Notes: generated from the sequence alone by a model not told the origin. A stretch of DNA of 64,000 nt from Shewanella electrica (GCF_022321485.1 NZ_JAKOGG010000013.1:1-64000); one strand, 5' to 3'; positions 1 to 10,547 are shown, numbered from the stretch's first letter. Numbers and translations: made by a program.

Positions 1-110
1 GACCTTTGCTTTCGCGCTTTGCCGTGTCAGTGGGTGCGCATTATAGGGACCTTAAAAAACTCCGCAACCCCTTTTTTCGAGTTTTTTTGAATTATTTTAA
101 AATAATGAGA
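1..110 (-). promoter_or_regulatory. rRNA-operon-type P1 promoter reading out of the left edge
   Basis: Read on the minus strand, a -35 TTGCGG (62-67) and a perfect -10 TATAAT (40-45) are 16 bp apart. They are followed by a GC-rich discriminator (GCGCACCC) and ACTGACACGG, which matches the conserved start region of enterobacterial rrn P1 promoters. Upstream, 70-110 is AT-rich with A/T tracts, like a UP element. The discriminator is the type that makes promoters sensitive to ppGpp. The transcript would leave the window at base 1, so an rRNA operon (or less likely another stable-RNA gene) should lie just to the left. The rRNA itself is not visible. Positions 111-430 hold no gene; Fis sites could lie there but cannot be called by eye. 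Confidence 0.8.
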
Positions 111-143
111 TAACCACAATTTACGCACGAGTTACCCCAAGAG

Positions 144-152
144 TTATCCACA
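144..152 (+). promoter_or_regulatory. Isolated DnaA-box match
   Basis: TTATCCACA is a perfect match to the consensus DnaA box. It stands alone upstream of the rRNA-type promoter. No cluster of boxes, AT-rich 13-mers or dnaA gene is nearby, so this is not an origin. It may be a chance match or a minor regulatory site. Confidence 0.3.
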
Positions 153-436
153 ATTCAGTGAGTTATGTTTGTAAATTGACCAGCCTCATAGGGATGACTA
201 CTTAGTGGATATTGGTCATTCCCCCGCAAAAACACATTAAGGTGATGCAGCCTGCTATCAAGCAGGAGAAGTTTCTTTAAAGAAAGTGGTAACAACGATA
301 TTGATCAGAAGAGATAAGCTGTGGGAAATCACTGATAAGGCCATGCGAGTTTGTCGGAGTCATTGCCCAACTATATATAGTCATCACATCATCAGCATAG
401 AATCCGACAATGAAGCGTGGCTACTACCGAAAGCAG

Positions 437-460
437 AAAGGCGCCTTTGAGGGCGCCTTT
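437..460 (-). terminator. Terminator downstream of secA
   Basis: A perfect 9-bp stem (AAAGGCGCC / GGCGCCTTT) with a 6-nt loop lies 27 bp past the secA stop. The minus-strand transcript continues into a T-rich tract (TTTCTGCTTT). The symmetrical stem could act in both directions. Confidence 0.75.
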
Positions 461-486
461 GTTCATCTTATATAGTGAGTGTCTAC

Positions 487-3210
487 TTAGCTGAGCTTAC
501 CGTGACACTGTTTATACTTCTTACCTGAACCGCATGGGCATAGATCGTTACGGCCAACCTTTTCACCATCGCGGATAACTGGTGGTGTTGGCATGCCTGC
601 TGGTGCGGGTGTGTCATCAGCCATCGCTTCTGCCGCTGCGTGTTGGAACTCACGCTCAATACGAGCTTCATTCTCACGACGACGAGCTTCCATTTCATCA
701 ACATCAGATTGCGCTTGTACTTGTACCTTAGACAGGATGCTAATCACATCATGCTTCAGTGTATCCAACATCTGTTGGAACAGTTCAAACGATTCACGCT
801 TGTATTCCTGTTTCGGGTTCTTCTGAGCATAACCACGCAGATGGATACCTTGGCGTAGATAATCCATGGCTGACAAGTGTTCTTTCCACAAACCATCTAA
901 GGTTTGCAGCATGATAGCCTTTTCGAACTGACGCAGAACTTCCGCGCCAACCATCTGTTCTTTCGCTTCATAGGCTTCTTGCCATTTCTGCTCGATACGC
1001 TCACGCAAGGTTTCTTCGTGCAAGTCATCTTCATTATCGAGCCACTCTTGTAATGGCAATTTCAAAGCAAACTCTTGCTCAAGGCGCGCTTCCAGCCCCG
1101 CAACATCCCATAACTCTTCTACAGACTGCGGCGGAATATATTGATCAATCACACCATTGATCACATCTTCACGAATACCTTCAATAGAATCTTTAATAGA
1201 TTCAGCATCCATCAACGCATTACGTTGTGAGTACACCACCTGACGTTGGTCGTTAGCCACGTCATCATACTCAAGCAGTTGCTTACGGATATCAAAGTTA
1301 CGTGCTTCCACTTTGCGTTGCGCATTTTCGATGGCGCGCGATACCCATGGATGCTCGATCGCTTCGCCTTCTTCCATACCAAGCTTTTTCATCATGCCGG
1401 CGACACGGTCGGAGGCAAAGATACGCATCAACGCATCTTCCATCGACAAGTAGAAGCGTGATGAACCAGGATCACCTTGACGGCCAGAACGACCACGTAA
1501 CTGGTTGTCGATACGACGAGATTCGTGACGTTCAGTACCCAGGATATGCAAACCACCTGCAGCGATCACTTCATCATGACGTTGCTGCCAATCAGCACGG
1601 ATAGCGTCAATTTGTTCATCTGTTGGATTTTCTAACGCTTCAATTTCAGCCTTCCAGCTACCACCGAGGACGATATCGGTACCACGACCCGCCATGTTAG
1701 TCGCCACAGTCACGGTGCCAGAGCGACCGGCTTGGGCAACGATCTCAGCTTCGTGCTCATGGAATTTAGCGTTCAGTACTTGGTGTGGAATTTTGCGCTG
1801 TTTCAGCAGATGCGATAGTAATTCTGATTGCTCAATAGATACCGTACCCACCAATACTGGCTGACCACGTTCCCGACAACCTTCGATATCTTTGATAATG
1901 GCTTCATATTTTTCACGAGCAGTTAGGTAAACCAAATCTGCCATATCTTTGCGAACCATTGGGCGGTTAGTTGGTACCACCACAGTGTCTAAACCATAGA
2001 TATGTTGGAACTCAAACGCTTCGGTATCGGCAGTACCGGTCATCCCCGCCAACTTCTCGTACAAACGGAAGTAGTTTTGGAAGGTGATAGATGCCAAGGT
2101 TTGGTTTTCGTTTTGAATTTTTACACCTTCTTTCGCTTCAACCGCTTGGTGTAAGCCTTCAGACCAACGACGACCTGGCATGGTGCGACCGGTGTGTTCA
2201 TCAACGATAACGATTTCGTTGTCTTGCACTACATAGTCGACGTCTTTTTCAAACAGATGATGTGCGCGTAGACCGGCGTTGACGTGGTGTAACAACGACA
2301 AGTTAGCTGCCGAATACAGTGACTCACCTTCCGTTAGCAACCCTGCATCACTCAACAGTTGTTCAATTTTTTCCTGACCACGTTCGGTCATGTTCACTTG
2401 CTTGGATTTCTCATCGATGGAGAAATCCCCTTCCCCAGTGAACTCATCTGAGTCTTCTTTCTCTTGACGGATCAAACTTGGGATCAGGGTATTAACTTTG
2501 ATATACAGTTCAGAACTGTCTTCAGCGGCACCGGAGATAATCAGTGGCGTACGCGCTTCATCGATAAGGATCGAATCCACTTCGTCAATCAGCGCATAGT
2601 GCAGTGGACGTTGTACCCGCTCATTAGGCGAAAACGCCATATTGTCACGCAGATAGTCGAAACCGAATTCGTTGTTGGTACCGTAAGTAATATCCGCATT
2701 GTAGGCTGCAACTTTCGCTTGGTGTTGCATACCAGACAGGTTAACGCCAACCGTCAGGCCCAAGAATTCAAACAATGGACGGTTAGTTTCAGCATCGCGT
2801 TTTGCTAGGTAATCGTTAACGGTAATGACGTGTACGCCTTTGCCGCTAATAGCATTGAGGTAAGCGGGCAAGGTCGCCGTCAGTGTTTTACCTTCCCCCG
2901 TACGCATTTCGGCAATACGGTTTGAGTCCAACACTAAGCCACCGAGCAACTGCACATCAAAGTGACGCATTTCAAACACGCGCTTCGATGCTTCTCTTAC
3001 CGTTGCGAAGACTTCTGCGGTAATCGATTCCAGAGTTTCACCTTGTTCAAGGCGGGTGCGGAATTCGGCAGTTTTGGCTTTGAGTTGCTCATTCGAAAGC
3101 TGCTCGTACTCAGCTTCAAGAGCATTGATTTTATTAACAACCTTACCCAATGCCTTAAGTGTGCGTTGGTTACGGCTACCAAAAATTTTTGTCAGTACTT
3201 TACCTAACAT
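487..3210 (-). CDS. secA: Protein translocase ATPase SecA
   Basis: SecA is the cytoplasmic motor that drives unfolded preproteins through SecYEG. The 907-residue product has the usual family length. Visible landmarks are Walker A (RTGEGKT, about residue 103-109), the [16 protein letters not shown] Walker B/DEAD region, the second helicase domain ending in [12 protein letters not shown], and a C-terminal zinc-binding [13 protein letters not shown] motif that in this family binds SecB and phospholipid. I chose the ATG at 3210 over an upstream GTG (3219) because the protein then begins [12 protein letters not shown], as SecA proteins usually do. It is the last gene of the minus-strand run below lpxC and is followed by a terminator. 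No secM-like arrest peptide lies upstream; the M23 peptidase gene occupies that place. Confidence 0.97.
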   Translation of the reverse strand: MLGKVLTKIFGSRNQRTLKALGKVVNKINALEAEYEQLSNEQLKAKTAEFRTRLEQGETLESITAEVFATVREASKRVFEMRHFDVQLLGGLVLDSNRIAEMRTGEGKTLTATLPAYLNAISGKGVHVITVNDYLAKRDAETNRPLFEFLGLTVGVNLSGMQHQAKVAAYNADITYGTNNEFGFDYLRDNMAFSPNERVQRPLHYALIDEVDSILIDEARTPLIISGAAEDSSELYIKVNTLIPSLIRQEKEDSDEFTGEGDFSIDEKSKQVNMTERGQEKIEQLLSDAGLLTEGESLYSAANLSLLHHVNAGLRAHHLFEKDVDYVVQDNEIVIVDEHTGRTMPGRRWSEGLHQAVEAKEGVKIQNENQTLASITFQNYFRLYEKLAGMTGTADTEAFEFQHIYGLDTVVVPTNRPMVRKDMADLVYLTAREKYEAIIKDIEGCRERGQPVLVGTVSIEQSELLSHLLKQRKIPHQVLNAKFHEHEAEIVAQAGRSGTVTVATNMAGRGTDIVLGGSWKAEIEALENPTDEQIDAIRADWQQRHDEVIAAGGLHILGTERHESRRIDNQLRGRSGRQGDPGSSRFYLSMEDALMRIFASDRVAGMMKKLGMEEGEAIEHPWVSRAIENAQRKVEARNFDIRKQLLEYDDVANDQRQVVYSQRNALMDAESIKDSIEGIREDVINGVIDQYIPPQSVEELWDVAGLEARLEQEFALKLPLQEWLDNEDDLHEETLRERIEQKWQEAYEAKEQMVGAEVLRQFEKAIMLQTLDGLWKEHLSAMDYLRQGIHLRGYAQKNPKQEYKRESFELFQQMLDTLKHDVISILSKVQVQAQSDVDEMEARRRENEARIEREFQHAAAEAMADDTPAPAGMPTPPVIRDGEKVGRNDLCPCGSGKKYKQCHGKLS

Positions 3211-3268
3211 CTGGATCACTTATTAGTTGTAGGCCAGGCTCAACATGAGGCTGGCGGCCAATTTCCGT

Positions 3269-4168
3269 TTAACCCGCGTGACGATACACAAATTGTTTTG
3301 GATCGATCTGTTGACCGTTACGCAGTACTTCGTAATGCACATGGGGTCCGGTAGAACGGCCGGAACTTCCCAAGCTGGCGATTTTCTCGCCTTTGGCAAC
3401 CACATCACCTACAGCTACTGACAAAGCTTCGTTATGCCCATAACGGGTACGCAATCCATTACCGTGGTCAATTTCCACTAAATTGCCATAACCAAACATG
3501 TTTCCTGCCCATGTCACTACCCCTGCACCAGTGGCAATAACATCGGTTCCTTCTGCGCCCGCAAAGTCGATGCCTTTATGCATCGCTCGATGGCCATTAA
3601 AAGGATCGTTTCGTAAACCGTAGGGCGAGGATAGCCAGCCTTTGCCGACTGGTCGCCCGGATATGTAACGCTCTTGTTCTATATTGAGATTGCTGGCAAC
3701 TGTTTCAAGTAGCCCCAGCTGAGTGTTACTTTTATCTATACCTAAAGCGAGCCGCTCCATATCACTGAGCAACTGATCTAATTCGATACTGGAACCATAT
3801 TCACTCGGACCGCCAACGCCTACCTCGGCGCTGAAGTCGAATTGTTCATCTAACTGATAGTTTTGGGCGAGTTGTTGCCCGAGAGCTTCAAGCCGGGTGA
3901 GTTTGGCTTGCATTTTGGCGACGTGTGTCACCAGCATAGAGAGTTGATTCTCAGTGGCGGTTTTGAGTTGTTTGACTTGCCGCTGTTGTTGCTCTCGCGC
4001 TTGGCGTTCGTTGTCGGCACTGGCTTGCTGGGTTTCAAATCGCAGTTGGTTATACTGATACAAACCCGCGCCAGCAGCGATCAGCAACATTGGCAATAAT
4101 AGCCAACGCTTACCCGGTTGCCAGCGTGTTACGCCATTCCGACCCTGAATAAAAACTGTTACACTCAT
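3269..4168 (-). CDS. M23-family (LytM-type) metallopeptidase, membrane-anchored
   Basis: A 299-residue protein with a short cytoplasmic N-terminus, one membrane segment (about residues 22-39, LLLPMLLIAAGAGLY), a periplasmic coiled coil rich in Gln/Arg (about 45-105) and a C-terminal M23 domain. The zinc ligands look intact: HKGIDF (HxxxD) and HVHYE (HxH). It should therefore be a catalytically competent peptidoglycan endopeptidase, unlike the degenerate EnvC/NlpD activators. The ATG at 4168 is preferred because it follows a weak ribosome-binding site (ACGAGG) and gives the typical N-terminus; an ATG at 4198 would overlap the dciA start codon on the other strand. Its place between lpxC/dciA and secA is typical of Shewanella relatives. 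The substrate cleavage site is not predictable. Confidence 0.85.
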   Translation of the reverse strand: MSVTVFIQGRNGVTRWQPGKRWLLLPMLLIAAGAGLYQYNQLRFETQQASADNERQAREQQQRQVKQLKTATENQLSMLVTHVAKMQAKLTRLEALGQQLAQNYQLDEQFDFSAEVGVGGPSEYGSSIELDQLLSDMERLALGIDKSNTQLGLLETVASNLNIEQERYISGRPVGKGWLSSPYGLRNDPFNGHRAMHKGIDFAGAEGTDVIATGAGVVTWAGNMFGYGNLVEIDHGNGLRTRYGHNEALSVAVGDVVAKGEKIASLGSSGRSTGPHVHYEVLRNGQQIDPKQFVYRHAG

Positions 4169-4196
4169 AGCCTCGTTAAGCCATCTTATTATCGTC

Positions 4197-4658
4197 ATGA
4201 AGAAGCTGCCGCAACATCTCAGTCAACTGATGCATCAGTCAGGCGCGTTACCTGAACTCACTGAACGAGCGGAGCTTTTGTTATATTTAGACAAAACCGT
4301 TAAAGCGATGCTTTCCGGCCCTGTCTGCGCACAGCTTACCGTTGCCAATTTTCGTCAAAATACATTGGTCATAGAGACCTCAACTGCAGTTTGGGCTGCA
4401 CGACTGAACTTTCAAAAAGCTCACTTATTGCAGCAACTCCAATCTGAGGCGCTCCCAATGCTTACCGCTATTGAGGTGAAAGTCAACCCAACTCTGATAG
4501 CTCGCGAGGTAAAACCTAACCTGCCTCACAGACAAATTAGTGAAACCACGGCGGCTCATCTTACGGATTTGGCCGAATCTACCGGCGGTAGCTTGGGCCA
4601 GAAACTAAAACGGCTGGCTGCATTAGCCAGCCGTAAAGGCACTGAAAACTCGAATTAA
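4197..4658 (+). CDS. dciA: DciA (DUF721) DnaB-helicase operator
   Basis: This 153-residue protein matches the DUF721 family. A conserved KH-like core (about residues 30-100, with [19 protein letters not shown]) is followed by a flexible, polar C-terminus. DciA is the ancestral bacterial factor that helps load the replicative helicase DnaB in species lacking DnaC/DnaI. It is the only plus-strand gene in the first 21 kb. Its start lies 29 bp from the divergent M23 gene, so the two promoters must overlap. Its stop overlaps the convergent lpxC stop by 4 bp, leaving no room for a terminator between them. Confidence 0.85.
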   Translation: MKKLPQHLSQLMHQSGALPELTERAELLLYLDKTVKAMLSGPVCAQLTVANFRQNTLVIETSTAVWAARLNFQKAHLLQQLQSEALPMLTAIEVKVNPTLIAREVKPNLPHRQISETTAAHLTDLAESTGGSLGQKLKRLAALASRKGTENSN

Positions 4659-5575
4659 GCCATAACCACCGAAGCTGGCATGCTGAAGCTTACTGGTGCA
4701 TCGGCTTCTTTATCGAAGCTAACCACTTCCCAAGCTTCGGCGTTAGCGAGTAACGCTCGAACCAGCTGGTTGTTGAGTGCGTGGCCAGTTTTATAGGCAC
4801 TGAACTCACCGATAATGGCGTGTCCGGCAACATATAAGTCACCAAACGCGTCCAAAATCTTGTGCTTAACAAATTCGTCCTCATAACGCAGGCCATCGGG
4901 GTTGAGGACGCGATATTCATCAAGCACTACGGCATTTTCCATGCTGCCACCCAACGCTAAGTTATTAGCGCGCAGATATTCAATATCACGCATAAAACCA
5001 AAGGTTCTGGCGCGACTGATATCTTTAATGAAGGCAGATGAAGAAAAGTCCATTACCATTTTCTGCTGGCTACGTGCGATTTCTGGATGAGCAAAATCGA
5101 TAGCAAAGTTAACTCGGAAGCCTTTAAAAGGTTTCAGCTCTGCCCATTTGTCACCATCTTCGACACGCACCGTTTGCTTAATTCGCAGATATTTTTTAGC
5201 AGCCGCTTGCTCTTTTATTCCTGCGCTTTGCAGCAGGAATACGAATGGGCTAGCACTGCCGTCCATGATCGGAATTTCAGGTGCATCGACTTCAATCACG
5301 GCATTATCAATACCAAGGCCAGCTAAGGCAGCGAACAGGTGTTCAATCGTAGAGATACGAACGCCGTCGTTATTCACTAACGCTGTACACATGGTCGTTT
5401 CTCTGACCAGATCTGCTTTTGCCGCAATGGCAACCGCAGGCTCGAGATCGGTGCGCATCAGCACTATCCCTGTGTTGACGGGTGCCGGTCTAATCGTCAA
5501 AGTCACTTTGTTGCCGGAATGCAATCCGACGCCAGTGGCTTTTACCGTATTTTCAACAGTTCTTTGAAAAATCAT
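4655..5575 (-). CDS. lpxC: UDP-3-O-acyl-N-acetylglucosamine deacetylase LpxC
   Basis: LpxC catalyses the first committed step of lipid A synthesis, a Zn-dependent deacetylation in the cytoplasm. The 306-residue product has family-typical length. The zinc-binding histidines appear in [10 protein letters not shown] (about residue 79) and in [10 protein letters not shown] (His and Asp), with the catalytic base region [21 protein letters not shown] following. It follows ftsZ, as in E. coli. The 166-bp gap to ftsZ contains the ftsZ terminator, so lpxC probably has its own promoter there. In enterobacteria the level of LpxC is set by FtsH proteolysis of its C-terminus; the C-terminus here (SMPASVVMA) is similarly nonpolar. 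Confidence 0.96.
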   Translation of the reverse strand: MIFQRTVENTVKATGVGLHSGNKVTLTIRPAPVNTGIVLMRTDLEPAVAIAAKADLVRETTMCTALVNNDGVRISTIEHLFAALAGLGIDNAVIEVDAPEIPIMDGSASPFVFLLQSAGIKEQAAAKKYLRIKQTVRVEDGDKWAELKPFKGFRVNFAIDFAHPEIARSQQKMVMDFSSSAFIKDISRARTFGFMRDIEYLRANNLALGGSMENAVVLDEYRVLNPDGLRYEDEFVKHKILDAFGDLYVAGHAIIGEFSAYKTGHALNNQLVRALLANAEAWEVVSFDKEADAPVSFSMPASVVMA

Positions 5576-5681
5576 TTAGTTACCCGTATCAAACTCAACG
5601 TTAAATCATTTAACCGCATAGCAAGTCCTCAGTATTTTCGCCGAGGAGGTCAGACATCTTAACATATTCCGACCAATTCAC

Positions 5682-5710
5682 AAAAAATACTGCTGCTGCC
5701 AACCGCAGCA
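5682..5710 (-). terminator. Probable terminator after ftsZ
   Basis: On the minus strand a 6-bp stem (TGCTGC / GCAGCA) with a 5-nt loop is followed within a few bases by TATTTTTTG. It lies 32 bp past the ftsZ stop. The stem is short, so termination may be partial. Confidence 0.55.
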
Positions 5711-5741
5711 TGTGTACGCATTGTCACCTAAATTAAGCAGA

Positions 5742-6932
5742 TTAATCTGCTTGTTTGCGCAAAAATGCTGGAATATCGAGATAATCCAGTTCGCTCTTAT
5801 TAGGTGTTGGCGCCACAGCTGGTTGTGGTGATGGCACCGCATTGCCTTTTGCCACGTGAGCAGTCGGTTCGTCTACTGCCACATGATGTTCGACCTTAGG
5901 TTCAACTACAGGTTCACTGCGTACGGTTTTAGTGGTCGGCACCAGTTGAATATCAGGCTTACGCTCAGCGCCAATACCGGTGGCAACCACAGTCACACGC
6001 AGTTCATCGCTCATTTCTGGATCGATAACCGCACCAACAACGACGGTGGCAGTATCAGAAGCGTACGCTTTGACGTGGTTACCCACAGTTTCGAACTCTT
6101 CGATACTCATATCCATGCCAGCGGTGATATTCACTAACACACCACGAGCGCCCGCCAAGTCGATGTCTTCCAGCAGTGGGCTAGCAACCGCCGCTTCTGC
6201 CGCTTCTTCTGCACGGTCTTCACCGCGAGCCACGCCGGTTCCCATCATGGCGTTACCCATTTCGGACATTACCGTGCGCACGTCGGCAAAGTCGACGTTA
6301 ATCAAACCGGGGCGAGTAATCAGCTCTGCGATACCTTGCACAGCGCCTAACAGTACGTTGTTAGCTGCGGCAAAGGCATCCAGCAGCGAAGTGCCACGGC
6401 CCAATACTTTCAATAGTTTTTCGTTTGGAATGGTGATCAACGAATCCACATTTTTAGCCAGTTCAGCAATGCCTTGTTCGGCATAAGCCATACGTTTTTT
6501 GCCTTCAAATGGGAAAGGTTTAGTAACCACGGCAACCGTTAAGATGCCTTCTTCTTTGGCAATCTGTGCCACAACGGGTGCGGCACCAGTACCAGTACCA
6601 CCGCCCATACCTGCGGCAATAAAAATCATATCTGAGCCAGCAATCGCTGCGCGGATGCTTTCACGATCTTCTTCTGCTGCTGCACGACCGATTTCAGGAT
6701 TGGCACCTGCGCCCAAACCTTTAGTCACACTGCGGCCCAACTGAATAGTGGTGCCCGCAGCCGATTTACGCAGCGCTTGTGCGTCAGTGTTAGTGACCAT
6801 GAACTCAACACCTTCGATGTTGTGTTCAACCATATGCTCGATAGCGTTGCCGCCACCGCCGCCTACACCGATGACTTTGAGAACTGCATCGCTCATCGCA
6901 TCGTCTGAATGGGTATCCATGATTTCAAACAT
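5742..6932 (-). CDS. ftsZ: Cell division GTPase FtsZ
   Basis: FtsZ polymerises into the cytokinetic ring. The 396-residue sequence has the tubulin signature GGGTGTG (about residue 110), an N-terminal GVGGGGGNA nucleotide-binding loop, the T7 region NVDFADVRTVM, a variable linker of about 60 residues rich in Pro, Val and Thr, and the conserved C-terminal peptide DYLDIPAFLRKQAD that binds FtsA and ZipA. Start at 6932 follows a GGGAG ribosome-binding site; a second ATG four codons later is possible. It is the last dcw gene before the lpxC terminator region. Confidence 0.98.
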   Translation of the reverse strand: MFEIMDTHSDDAMSDAVLKVIGVGGGGGNAIEHMVEHNIEGVEFMVTNTDAQALRKSAAGTTIQLGRSVTKGLGAGANPEIGRAAAEEDRESIRAAIAGSDMIFIAAGMGGGTGTGAAPVVAQIAKEEGILTVAVVTKPFPFEGKKRMAYAEQGIAELAKNVDSLITIPNEKLLKVLGRGTSLLDAFAAANNVLLGAVQGIAELITRPGLINVDFADVRTVMSEMGNAMMGTGVARGEDRAEEAAEAAVASPLLEDIDLAGARGVLVNITAGMDMSIEEFETVGNHVKAYASDTATVVVGAVIDPEMSDELRVTVVATGIGAERKPDIQLVPTTKTVRSEPVVEPKVEHHVAVDEPTAHVAKGNAVPSPQPAVAPTPNKSELDYLDIPAFLRKQAD

Positions 6933-6966
6933 GGGCTAATTCTCCCTGCTACCTGCGTTATTGAGT

Positions 6967-8202
6967 TTAAAACTCACCTTTGAACCAACTTTGGACCCGA
7001 TTCCATAAGCTGGTTACCCCTTGGCGCTCAGGTTTTTCAAGCTGACGGTCCATCAGCCTTCTGGCGCCATAATGCAACAACCCAACTCCGGTGGAGTAAA
7101 TAGGTTGGTCAACATATTCATATAAACCTTTGACTGGCAGCGGCTTAGCCACTCGCACAGGCATGCCGAAGGTTGCTTCGGCAATATCTACCGCGCCTTC
7201 AATCGACGCAGTACCACCGGTGAGCACCACACCCGCGGCAATTTGATCTTCTAGCCCGCTATCTTTCAATTGCTTAAACACCAGTTCAAACAACTCTTGA
7301 TAACGTGGCTCAACCACTTCGGCCAAGGTGTGGCGGCTCATGGTCCGTGATGGACGACCGCCTACCGATGGCACTTCAATACTATCTTCACGGCTGACCA
7401 AGGCACTACGCGCGCTGGCATATTGCACTTTGATCTGCTCCGCGTGCGACAGCGGCGTGCGGAAAATCTTGGCAATATCGCTGGTGACTTGGTTACCAGC
7501 CACCGGTACCACCGCGCAGTGGCGCAAGGCGCCATTGGTGTAGACGGTGATATCAGTAGTACCGCCACCGATATCCACTAAGCACACACCCAAATCTTTT
7601 TCATCTGCGGTCAACACCGAATCCGCCGAGGCGATGCCGGAGAATACGAGGTCATCCACTTTTAAGCCACAGCGCTCGACACTTTTAGTGATATTTTTCG
7701 CCATGTCATTAGCACAGGTGACAATATGCACCTTGGCTTCCATACGCATACCCGACATACCGATAGGGCTACGAATGCCCTCTTGTACATCGATGGCATA
7801 TTCCTGCGGCAACACATGCAAAATGCGGCGTTCCGTCGGGATCTTCACCGAGCGCGCGGTATGGATAACGTTTTCAACATCTTCCGAGGTCACTTCCTCG
7901 TCGTTGATCGACACCATGCCGTTTTCGTTCTGACAATCGATATGTTTGCCAGAGATACTCAGATACACCGATGACACTTGGCAATCGGCCATCAATTCCG
8001 CTTGATCTAGGGCGCGCTGCACACTGCGTACGATTGAATCGAGATCGTTAACCCCACCTTTATCCATGCCGCGCGATGGATGATTGCCCAGACCAACGAC
8101 GCTGATCTCGCCATCTGGCAGCACTTCGCCGATAATCACGGCCACTTTTGAGGTGCCAATATCTAACCCAACGATCAGATTTCTTTCTTGGTTCTTGGTC
8201 AT
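6967..8202 (-). CDS. ftsA: Cell division protein FtsA
   Basis: Actin-like ATPase that tethers FtsZ filaments to the membrane. The 411-residue product opens with the phosphate-1 motif VGLDIGTSKVAVIIG and has phosphate-2 (LVDIGGGTTDITVY) and adenosine (VLTGGTASIEG) motifs. It ends in an amphipathic, Arg/Trp-containing helix (SLWNRVQSWFKGEF), the membrane-targeting sequence of the family. It begins only 3 bp after ftsQ ends, consistent with translational coupling in ftsQAZ. Confidence 0.97.
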   Translation of the reverse strand: MTKNQERNLIVGLDIGTSKVAVIIGEVLPDGEISVVGLGNHPSRGMDKGGVNDLDSIVRSVQRALDQAELMADCQVSSVYLSISGKHIDCQNENGMVSINDEEVTSEDVENVIHTARSVKIPTERRILHVLPQEYAIDVQEGIRSPIGMSGMRMEAKVHIVTCANDMAKNITKSVERCGLKVDDLVFSGIASADSVLTADEKDLGVCLVDIGGGTTDITVYTNGALRHCAVVPVAGNQVTSDIAKIFRTPLSHAEQIKVQYASARSALVSREDSIEVPSVGGRPSRTMSRHTLAEVVEPRYQELFELVFKQLKDSGLEDQIAAGVVLTGGTASIEGAVDIAEATFGMPVRVAKPLPVKGLYEYVDQPIYSTGVGLLHYGARRLMDRQLEKPERQGVTSLWNRVQSWFKGEF

Positions 8203-8205
8203 CGA

Positions 8206-8970
8206 TCACTGACTCTCTTTTTGTGATGCTTCCCAGCCAACGGCCAGTCCAGTGTCATAGCGCAAATCTACTCGCGCTACGCTTTTATCCTGTTTCAATA
8301 TTTCCGGATACACGTTTATAAAACGTTGTATCCGCGACATTTTATCTTCTCGGCCAAGGTCTAACACAATGCCATTACCGAGCTCAGCCTCCCACGCTAA
8401 CCGCGGGCTTAAGTGCAACTTCTGCAGGTGAAAGCTGTTGATCCGCAGCAACTCTTCCATCTGCTTATAGGCAGTCAGCACATCCAAACCGCGTTCATCA
8501 GGCCCAGAGAGCCATGGTAATGACTCCAGTTCTGGCTCCTGCGGCGCGCTGAACACATCGCCCTGCTCATTAAGCCACTGGGTACCATTCCAGTGAGCCA
8601 CGGGGACTTGCTCTTCCAAGTACACCTTGAGCTTGGCGGGCCAATCACGTCGAACAGACGCTTGATAAACCCAAGGCAACGCTTCAATCGCGTGTTGCAC
8701 TTCCACCACATCGGCACTGAAAAAACTGCGTGCCATCAAATCTCGTAATGCGTTGCGGATCTCTTCGTCACTGGTGAAACGCCGCTCACCGTTGACGGCG
8801 ACCGCTTGGATCGGCAAGGCTTCGGCATCGTTGAGCAATAGCTCCAACTTCCACCCTGCAATTGCCAATCCCACCAGCACCAACGACAAAAAACTCAGGC
8901 CACTGATCAAATACCAATTGGCGCTGTGGATCCGCTGCCGCAGCGTCACAAATTTTTGCCTCAATCCCAT
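8206..8970 (-). CDS. ftsQ: Cell division protein FtsQ
   Basis: A bitopic divisome protein of 254 residues: a short basic N-terminus, one membrane helix (about residues 20-40), a POTRA domain (IQAVAVNGERRFTSDEEIRNAL, beginning near residue 53, described here in two stretches) and a periplasmic beta domain. It links early and late divisome proteins through FtsL and FtsB. In E. coli ddlB lies between murC and ftsQ. Here only 98 bp separate the two genes, so D-Ala-D-Ala ligase must be encoded elsewhere. Confidence 0.93.
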   Translation of the reverse strand: MGLRQKFVTLRQRIHSANWYLISGLSFLSLVLVGLAIAGWKLELLLNDAEALPIQAVAVNGERRFTSDEEIRNALRDLMARSFFSADVVEVQHAIEALPWVYQASVRRDWPAKLKVYLEEQVPVAHWNGTQWLNEQGDVFSAPQEPELESLPWLSGPDERGLDVLTAYKQMEELLRINSFHLQKLHLSPRLAWEAELGNGIVLDLGREDKMSRIQRFINVYPEILKQDKSVARVDLRYDTGLAVGWEASQKESQ

Positions 8971-9068
8971 GTCACAGGCCCAGTCACGACGGCGGAAAAA
9001 CGGCCATTATACGGAGCCGAAAACCTTGGTCAAAATTTATCGTACCACCGGCAATAACCGACTGTTTT

Positions 9069-10532
9069 TTATTCAGTTGCATCACCATTTGCCTGCGGTT
9101 TGAAGCCAACTTGACTAGCCACCAACGACTTGGATAATGCGCCAATATTGCCCGCGCCTTGGGTCAACATCAGGTCACCGTTTTGCAATAATCCCGGCAG
9201 TAACTCGGCCAACTGTTCTGGCGCTGCCACATACACTGGATCCACTTGACCACGCAGACGAATACTACGACACAGACTACGACTATCCGCGCCAGCAATC
9301 GGCGCTTCACCCGCCGGATAAACCTCCAGCAGTAACAGGCAATCTACCTGCGACAACACTTCAACGAAGTCTTCATAAAGATCGCGGGTACGCGTGTAAC
9401 GATGCGGCTGAAATGCCATCACCAAGCGTTTCTCTGGCCAGCCAGCACGCGCGGCCTTAATGGTAGCTGCCACTTCACTTGGGTGATGACCATAATCATC
9501 CACCAGCATGATGTCGCCATTTGGCGTGTGGTAGTTGCCCAAATATTGGAAGCGACGTCCAATGCCTTGGAACTCAGCCAACGCCGTCAAAATCGCTGCA
9601 TCTTCAATATCATCTTCAGTGGCAACCGCAATCGCCGCCAGTGAGTTCAACACGTTGTGGCGCCCAGGCAAATTCAACGTGATATCGAGATCATCACGGC
9701 CTTTGCGGCGTAAGGTGTAATGGCACTGCCCCACGGTTTGGCTGAAGTTGAGCGCTTGCACATCGGCATCATCACTGAAGCCATAAGTCACCATATGGCG
9801 ACCAATGCGCGGCATGATGTTACGCACCACAGGATCATCGATACACAGCACCGCCACGCCGTAAAACGGTAGGTTATGCAGGAAATCGACAAAGGTTGTT
9901 TTCAGCTTTTCAAAGTCGCCGCCATAGGTATCCATATGATCGGCTTCAATATTGGTTACCACCGACACCATTGGTTGCAGGTGTAGGAACGATGCATCGC
10001 TCTCATCGGCTTCGGCAATCAAATAACGACTGTGGCCTAAACGGGCGTTGGTGCCAGCGCTATTAAGCAAACCACCAATCACAAACGTTGGATCACGACC
10101 CGCTTGGCCGTACACACTGGCGATCAAACTGGTAGTCGTGGTTTTGCCGTGGGTACCGGCAATCGCTACACCGTGGCGATAACGCATCAACTCCGCCAAC
10201 ATCTCAGCGCGGCGTACGATCGGCGTGCGGTTGGCTTTAGCAGCCACTAACTCTGGGTTATCCGCTTTGATGGCGGTAGAGACCACCACCACGTCAACAT
10301 TCATCACCGCTTCGGCGGTATGGCCGATAATCACTTTGGCACCCAGTCGACTCAAACGTTCAGTGACCGCGTTATCGGCAATGTCTGAACCGCTGATCTG
10401 GTAGCCTTCATTAAGCAATACCTCAGCAATGCCGCCCATACCGGCGCCACCAATACCCACAAAGTGAATACGCCGCACCCGACGCATCTCAGGGATGGTT
10501 GCTCTTAATTGGGCGTATTTAGCTGCATTCAT
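9069..10532 (-). CDS. murC: UDP-N-acetylmuramate--L-alanine ligase MurC
   Basis: Adds L-Ala to UDP-MurNAc, the first step of the peptidoglycan stem peptide. The 487-residue enzyme has the N-terminal Rossmann glycine loop [14 protein letters not shown] (about residue 26), the ATP-binding [12 protein letters not shown] loop and the Mur ligase central motif [12 protein letters not shown]. It follows murG with a 15-bp gap and is read in the direction of ftsQ. Confidence 0.97.
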   Translation of the reverse strand: MNAAKYAQLRATIPEMRRVRRIHFVGIGGAGMGGIAEVLLNEGYQISGSDIADNAVTERLSRLGAKVIIGHTAEAVMNVDVVVVSTAIKADNPELVAAKANRTPIVRRAEMLAELMRYRHGVAIAGTHGKTTTTSLIASVYGQAGRDPTFVIGGLLNSAGTNARLGHSRYLIAEADESDASFLHLQPMVSVVTNIEADHMDTYGGDFEKLKTTFVDFLHNLPFYGVAVLCIDDPVVRNIMPRIGRHMVTYGFSDDADVQALNFSQTVGQCHYTLRRKGRDDLDITLNLPGRHNVLNSLAAIAVATEDDIEDAAILTALAEFQGIGRRFQYLGNYHTPNGDIMLVDDYGHHPSEVAATIKAARAGWPEKRLVMAFQPHRYTRTRDLYEDFVEVLSQVDCLLLLEVYPAGEAPIAGADSRSLCRSIRLRGQVDPVYVAAPEQLAELLPGLLQNGDLMLTQGAGNIGALSKSLVASQVGFKPQANGDATE

Positions 10533-10547
10533 ACTTCATTCTGTCCT

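Noticed and set aside
144-152. Perfect DnaA box suggesting oriC
   Set aside because: Only one box, no AT-rich unwinding repeats and no dnaA or gidA nearby; the promoter context explains the AT-richness.
408-474. 21-codon frame (ATG at about 410) overlapping the secA terminator
   Set aside because: It runs through the terminator hairpin, has no ribosome-binding site and resembles no protein.
5980-6486. Long plus-strand open frames opposite ftsZ, ftsA and murC
   Set aside because: These are antisense shadows of well-identified genes with strong codon bias; composition is low-complexity Ser/Ala/Thr.
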